Shown here one piece after another: positions 58,672 to 64,000 of a DNA stretch of 64,000 nt; position 1 is the first letter of the stretch; every line of letters starts with the position of its first letter. The notes beneath the pieces were generated by a model. The model was not told where the DNA came from, made no database searches, and saw only the letters and a list, made by a program, of their open reading frames with translations. The DNA is from Centrapalus pauciflorus. Its lineage: Eukaryota > Streptophyta > Magnoliopsida > Asterales > Asteraceae. The stretch is from the NCBI GenBank assembly GCA_020465985.1, contig JAANYP010009692.1, forward strand, positions 45,001-109,000, written 5' to 3'. The translations under genes were made by a program, and so were the position numbers.

Positions 58672-59960
58672 GTGGTGGCGGCGCCGATGAATGCTTGGCG
58701 GCCGCCGGCCGGATGTCAACGAGAGAGAAAGAGGAAGGTTTGGAGAGGAGGTGATAGGAGAGTAGTTATAAACCCTAATGACAGTAAGAGGTTCAAAGAA
58801 AAATATAACAGTCAACAGGATCATGGCAAATTTAGTCTTCTAAGGAAACTAAAGGGGATACTGGATCCATCAAAAATGTTGATTGGTGAACCTTCAGTGA
58901 AGAAGAGTACCCGTGGGCGCCCAAAGGTTAAGCGTGCTAACATGCCAAATCATGTTCCTCACAGACATAGTTGTGCAAACGCATCAAATTTGTCGGACCT
59001 GAATGTGGAGCCAGCACGACATAGCTCATATGTGGTTGATCTAAATAGGGAACCACCGTTTGAGATAGACCTGAATGAAGAACCACCTTCTCAGGAACAA
59101 ACACTAGAGGTACCATTTAATATTTTTACAATCTTTTAGACATTGGATTGAGATTAATTTACATGATAAATGTTAGGAATTGGGACCTTCAATGCCGTAT
59201 GGATTTATTTATACTGATCCTCCAATACAAAATGAATATTATTATCAGCATCCCACAATCCATGTACAATGTTAAAAATTTATTATTATTTATTCTATTG
59301 ATTTGGTGAATAACGAGACAAATAACTATCTTTTATTTTATATAGGTACCTATAGGCTATCAGCATCCATTGTTACGAGAAATTCCATCATTTTTTCAAT
59401 CATACGTCATCGACATTGAAGACGTCAGTGGAGACGGAAATTGTGGATTTCGATCAGTAGCTGTTGCTATGGGTCGACATCAAAATGAATGGCCTACAAT
59501 TCGTCATGAACTATTACAGGAGCTGCATGACAATAAAAAAGAATATATAAGCATTTATGGTTGCGACTACAAACGTTTGGAAGACTCTTTAAATTTCTTC
59601 GGTTCAAGCTTTGCTCCAGCTAGGCATTGGATGCGGATGCCTGACACCGGTCTCTTGATATTAAATAAGTACAACTGCATTTTTTATTATTTAACAAAGG
59701 AACGTTGCTTGACTTATTTTCCATTGAGATCGAAACCAATGCATCCTGAACTAAATCAATCAATCGCAATCGCATTTGTATGTAACAACCATTTTGTGAA
59801 GGTTGATTTAGAAAAAGGACACCCAATGCCAGATGTTTCCGGGTATTCAAAAAGAAAAGGGAAAAAAGTAAGTGAATGGGAAGAAATGTATAGAGATAGA
59901 TTATTTGCTTACGATGAAGTCCACAGAAATGTTGATCTTAATGTTATACCATTGGAATGA
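58672..59960 (+). CDS. OTU-type cysteine protease domain protein, MULE-associated, three exons
   Basis: Exon 1 58672-59109, exon 2 59177-59263, exon 3 59346-59960. Introns of 67 and 82 bp have GT...AG ends and phase 0, and joining them keeps one frame of 380 codons including the stop. Exon 1 contains KKSTRGRPKVKRAN, an AT-hook-like GRP motif, then acidic DLNREPPFEIDLNEEPP. Exon 3 holds the OTU core DVSGDGNCGFRSVAVAMG with the catalytic Cys, and the His in CNNHFVKVDL. OTU proteases remove ubiquitin-like modifiers; here a transposon accessory role is likelier than a host deubiquitinase. The first 35 residues are Arg-rich and come from (GA)n/GGC repeats, so the true start is uncertain; ATG at 58672 or 58687 is possible. 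No inactivating change is seen in the OTU part. Confidence 0.7.
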
Positions 59961-60587
59961 TAATATTCTTATCTTTTTATATTTTGTGAACTTGATGTAT
60001 TGAAACAATGTTTGTCGTTTATTAATTAAATTTGTCCTAAATTTGTTTAATGTATTTTTAAAATTAATTACTATGTAAAATGAAAAACTAATTTAACTAC
60101 TTCCTATGTACAAATAAACAAGTTTTAAAATTTTTTAAAAAAAATTTTCTTAAACATGTCAAAGAAGTCGTTTTTGGTTTGTTTGTAATATGTTTTAAAT
60201 GTTTTCAATTCACAAATATAGAAATAATCACTCTCAGTTTCAAGTCAACTCAATAAACTTTTTTTTAATGATTATGTAAACATTTTAATTATAACACAAA
60301 ACGTTTTTTAAATAAAACAAATATATAATATGTCATATTTCTTTTTATACAATTTAAATTATTTATGTTATCAGAAACAATAAATTTTATTTAATTTTAT
60401 GGTTTTAAATAGATTATTAAATATAAACAAACTATTAAATATCTTATTACTTAATAAAAATATTGAAATAAAAAAACTATGAAAAATTAAAAAGACTAAT
60501 AAAGAGAATGTCACATCAAAATGAGTTAAGGTGTAAGTCACATGTCTTGTCAACTATAGTTGACCTACATAATTAGATGTGGTGTCC

Positions 60588-61096
60588 CAAGTACAACCCT
60601 TTTTTAATAACCATATAACTACCACATAGATGATATTACAATCAATTACAATATGATTAGTTTACTTCTTCTGCCGCATGACTGGAGTTGGTATTGTTCA
60701 TCTCAAATAACTCTAATTTTATTTGTTCTAGAACACCTGAATTTTCTTTGAAAAGTTAAAACCGTTAATTAATTTTAGACAATAATATTTGAATTTGGCA
60801 ACCAAGATGAAGTGTTAACTAGACCTTTTAGAGAAATGAGTTTTTAAAAAAGATTAAACCATTGGAAACAATTAGAATAGTTCAACAATCTTTGTCATAA
60901 GAAGACTTGAACAACTTAAACTATGAAGATAAATAGATAAATTAACGTGTCATTTGATTCACGAAATAAAATTCAAAGAAAGTTAGAATTTAAATTTTAG
61001 TTATTAATATGAATGATGGTGAATGTAGAAGATGACTTTTAGTATTGAATAGAGATGTAGGTTGGAATCTAATTCTTGTATATGTTGAATTTAATT
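60588..61096. other. AT-rich intergenic DNA
   Basis: No gene recognised. Ends with the left 9-bp duplication of the next element. Confidence 0.3.
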
Positions 61097-61363
61097 GGGT
61101 TAATATCAAAAAAACCCCATCAACTTTCTTCAGTTTCGCGATTAAGTCCCTAAACTTTTTCTCTTATTGTTTAAATCCCTAAACTATTTTTGTCTTATTC
61201 AAATGTGTATATTTGACCTGTTTGACCGGTCACCAATCAAATTATATTAGTTTTTTTCACTTTATTTATGTTGTAAAAAACCTACCATCTTTTCATATTC
61301 TAGTGATTAAGTCCCTAAACATGTTTGTTTTATCAGTTGGTTGGGTTTATTCAATATTAACCC
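61097..61363. mobile_element. MULE-type MITE
   Basis: 267 bp with ends GGGTTAATATCAAAAAAACC and ...CAATATTAACCC; exact 9-bp duplication AATTTAATT (61088-61096 and 61364-61372). ATTAAGTCCCTAAAC occurs in both halves. Noncoding. Confidence 0.85.
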
Positions 61364-61719
61364 AATTTAATTCATGTATGAGTTGAGAGAAATGTCAAAT
61401 TCCTATAAACAAGTAAATTTGATAAAAACAAATACATAAATTTAACCATTGACATTAGTTGTCAAAAAATTTAAACAAGATAAATATAAATTCTAATTCC
61501 ATCGAATTTCATTAGACGAATAAAACGCCACATAAGATTTAAGAATGTGATCATACCCACTCGACACTTCTTATATAAGTTAAATATTAATAATAAAAGT
61601 TGAATGCATCTTACTTAAATATTTGATGATTTTTTCATTATTTTACCTTTTCAAAATGATTTTTATTTTTTATATTTGTATGGAGACCATTTATGCCCCC
61701 TTTTCGTTCCTAAGGTTTT
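61364..61719. other. Upstream region of the second germin-like gene
   Basis: AT-rich; no gene or recognised element between the MITE duplication and the promoter block. Confidence 0.3.
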
Positions 61720-61722
61720 CAT

Positions 61723-61730
61723 TATAAAAA
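61723..61730 (+). promoter_or_regulatory. TATA box of the second germin-like gene
   Basis: TATAAAAA in CATTATAAAAACATCACC, 84 bp before the start codon; the same block and spacing as in the interrupted paralogue. Confidence 0.7.
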
Positions 61731-61814
61731 CATCACCGTTTGACATGAATTGTATACTAGATTTTCTCTTTCAAACAACATATCATTGGAAAACAAGTTT
61801 CCCATTTCTCAACA

Positions 61815-62569
61815 ATGACTTCTCGTCTGCTTATATCGGGTCTTTTGATGGAGAGTTGCTCCATTATTTCCACCTCAGACTCTAGTCCCCTCCAAGACTT
61901 TTGTGTGGATGACCCATATAGCAAAGGTAAAAGATAACATTAGGATGTGAAAAACTTATCACATACACATGATTTGACAATATGTTGCATTAATTTGCAA
62001 TTTCTTACTTGTTTTGCATTATTGTTTTTCTAGTACTGGTGAACGGCGTGGTTTGTAAAGATCCGAAATTTGTGCAACCTGATGATTTTCTTTTTAGGGG
62101 GCTCCATCTTAGGGGAAACACTTCAAATGACGTTGGATCTATGGTAACTCCCGTAACTTTTGTAGAGTTGCCCGGACTCAACACGCTTGGTATTTCAATG
62201 GCAGGTATTGACTTTGCTCCATGGGGTATTAACCCTCCACATACACATCCTCGAGCCATTGAAATCTTAACAGTGCTTGAAGGTAGTATTCAAGTCGGTT
62301 TTGTCACCTCCAACCCTGAAAATCGTCTAATCATGAAAGAACTTCAAAAGGGCGACGTTTTTGTATTTCCACAAGGCCTAGTTCACTTCCAATGAAATGT
62401 CGGAAATGGATATGTTGTTGCTATTGCTGGGTTGAGTAGTCAAAACCCAGGTGTCATCACGATTGCAAATGTAGTGTTTGGATCAAACCCTGAAATTCCT
62501 ACAGATATTCTTGCGAGAGCCTTTCAAGTGGACGTCCAAGTCGTTAATCAAATTCAATCAAAATTCTAA
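61815..62569 (+). pseudogene. Germin-like protein gene with one nonsense codon
   Basis: Exon 1 61815-61926 (112 nt), intron 61927-62033 (GT...AG, 107 bp), exon 2 62034-62569. Total 648 nt, the same as the paralogue at 34613-40310. Cupin box 1 (HTHPRAIE) and box 2 up to its His (GDVFVFPQGLVHFQ) are present, but codon 158, right after HFQ, is TGA (62393-62395) where the paralogue has Lys. The frame then continues NVGNGYVVAIAGLSS to VNQIQSKF and a normal stop. The signal peptide has drifted (MTSRLLISGLLMESCSIIST), losing some hydrophobicity. Unless the stop is read through, the product lacks the last 58 residues including the C-terminal helices used in oligomerisation. Confidence 0.85.
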
Positions 62570-62983
62570 ATTATTATATATGTCATCGTTTAACATTTTA
62601 GTGTTCAATTCCATATAATTTAATTATGAATAAAATATTTAATATTGTTGTTTATTTACATTTTCGTTGTTAGAAGAAACACAAAAATAATTAGTCTAAC
62701 ATTTAATGAAACAACTTTAACGATTCTTTTTTCCTCCCATGAAAGCTTGATGGTCAGGATATGAAATTTATATTGGAGTTTCAGCTGGACAATCATTAAA
62801 TTACTTATACTAAATATATTTTTACTATCAATTAGACATTTCCAAGCGTAAATTCCTTTCCCTTTATGAACATAATATTTTAATTTATTCATAGAGAAAG
62901 TGAGAAAATATGTATACATATGTTTCAACAATAAACTATTACAAATATCTTATCAGCCCAATGAAAATCATATAAATACTTTA
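62570..62983. other. 3' flank of the germin-like gene
   Basis: AT-rich with AATAAA-like signals near 62628; no gene. Confidence 0.3.
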
Positions 62984-64000
62984 TGTAACACCCACATTTC
63001 TCACATAAATGTCACGTCAATAATCAATCATACGCAAACATCTCATGGTACACATGTCATAGGATTATCGGAAAACACTGTTAATTAAAACTTTAATACA
63101 AAGTCGTCATACATCATGCCACATGCTGATGCAATACATACACAACTGGATTAACTGTTAAACACTGATTGTCAGTAGCTAACACAGCGCTAATCAAATA
63201 CAAAAGACAGATAGCAGTGCTGAAGTCTAATATCAAAAGTCCACAAGCACCCACGAATTCTGAACTACTTCGGCGGCTGCTGCTGTGACTGTGATCCCAC
63301 GGTATGACTGCCTGAGACACGGAAGACTCGAAAACATAAGTTGGAAAGCTCGTGAGTACGCGAGGGTTAGACTCTGTAGATAGGAACACATAACATACAC
63401 AACACACATATCTCAATGGCACATAACACGGCTCAATGCACACACATATCCCTGCTCAAAAGGGGACGCCGTTCCCTAGCTAACAGGCCGCACACAGCAG
63501 CGGTTAGCTACTCAATAGGCACAGGAGCGAACTGGCGATAACACTGCTGTATATATACAGTCTCAAACTTCATGACTGGTTAGTGACAGTCAGCCTGCGC
63601 GATCACATATCGCGGACACCTGCACTCAAACACGTATAGCACGTATAGGGTAGAGAAACTCATACTTGTGCGCTATAACCCAATCTCATACACATATATC
63701 ACAATCACATAGACGACTCGTAAATTGCACGCGCGTTTAGAAAGAACTCGAGTACTCACTGATTACCCGAATTCATCTGAAACCCGAAACTCTAATGCGG
63801 CTCGACACGCGATCGGTTAGAACCTGTAAACATCACGGACCTCATATATTAACGCAAGTCTCAATAATCAACAACATGAACCCGAACACAATTATCGCAA
63901 ACAAACCAAACCCGAAACACATTCCCAAACGAATAATCGACTCCCGAAATCCCTTTACGAGACTCCTGCCGAGACCCAAAACTCAAATAAATTCAACCCT
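62984..64000 (+). mobile_element. Ty3/gypsy-type LTR, cut by the window end
   Basis: Begins TGTAACACCCACATTTCTC, the start typical of chromovirus-type LTRs. The following kilobase is distinctly richer in GC than the DNA to its left and contains a TATATATA block near 63550. No terminus CA, primer binding site or coding domain is reached before the window ends, so its nature as 5', 3' or solo LTR is open. A minus-strand frame at 63443-63114 has no recognisable similarity. Confidence 0.5.

Larger units (their letters stand above)
57642..60587 (+). mobile_element. Probable MULE carrying an OTU-protease gene
   Basis: GGACACCACATCTA at 57642-57655 recurs inverted at 60574-60587, followed inward on both sides by a TGACCTA-like block. 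These bracket the OTU gene at 58672-59960. No 9-bp duplication was recognised just outside, so the true ends may lie a little further out. OTU domains at the C-terminus of transposase-derived proteins are known from plant MULEs. No transposase domain is left between the left end and the gene. Confidence 0.4.

Noticed and set aside
58400..58824. Frames reading SLSLSL, RERERE or PPPPP on both strands
   Set aside because: Artefacts of (GA)n and GGCGGT repeats upstream of the OTU gene.
63114..63443. 109-residue minus-strand open frame as a gene
   Set aside because: It lies in LTR-like sequence, has no recognisable domain and a composition without a coding trend.

Overview
The window is AT-rich nuclear DNA of a eudicot plant. 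The evidence is intron-containing plant genes (a DUF641/GIL1-type gene, two germin-like genes, a villin fragment), plant Ty1/copia and Ty3/gypsy Tat-lineage retrotransposons, and Helitron, MULE, CACTA and hAT miniatures. The species cannot be fixed from sequence alone. Most of the 64 kb is layered transposable elements and simple repeats; only about 5 kb is host gene.

Layout. 0-15 kb: a Helitron end, a minus-strand LINE split by a GATGCAT-rich element, a 2.8-kb Mutator-like element (perfect 9-bp target duplication) that itself carries two elements bounded by (TA)n, a further Helitron, several MITEs and a hAT element. 15.2-19.5 kb: the one clearly intact host gene, a minus-strand DUF641 (GIL1/IRKI-like) gene with a single coding exon and apparent 5'UTR introns. 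19.7-34.3 kb: a Helitron whose last bases were hit by a 2.6-kb solo LTR, then a gene-free stretch of MITEs, (TA)n tracts and nested elements. 34.6-40.3 kb: a germin-like gene (minus strand) interrupted exactly between codons 103 and 104 by a young copia element (LTRs differ at 1 of 202 bases). 41-44 kb: MITEs and an old gypsy gag remnant. 44.0-53.6 kb: a 9.6-kb Tat-lineage gypsy element (520-bp LTRs, 8 differences) with a broken gag-pol and, on the opposite strand, a three-exon gene (Transposase_28-like domain plus coiled coil). 54.4-54.8 kb: villin pseudogene. 57.6-60.6 kb: a three-exon OTU-type cysteine protease gene inside a probable MULE. 61.8-62.6 kb: a second germin-like gene, plus strand, with one nonsense codon. 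63.0 kb to the end: the start of a gypsy-type LTR.

The two germin-like copies have identical exon design (112 nt, then the rest; 648 nt of coding sequence in all) and the same TATA context, so they are an inverted duplicate pair, each broken by one event. The most unusual structure is a set of at least eight elements of three related families (called A, B and C here). They begin and end with inverted GGTTCA-type termini and sit directly against (TA)n or (CA)n tracts; this resembles the microsatellite-targeting Micron elements of rice, and one copy has another inserted in its middle. The second is the spliced antisense gene of the Tat element, where a 129-nt exon carrying the only stop could be skipped without changing frame.
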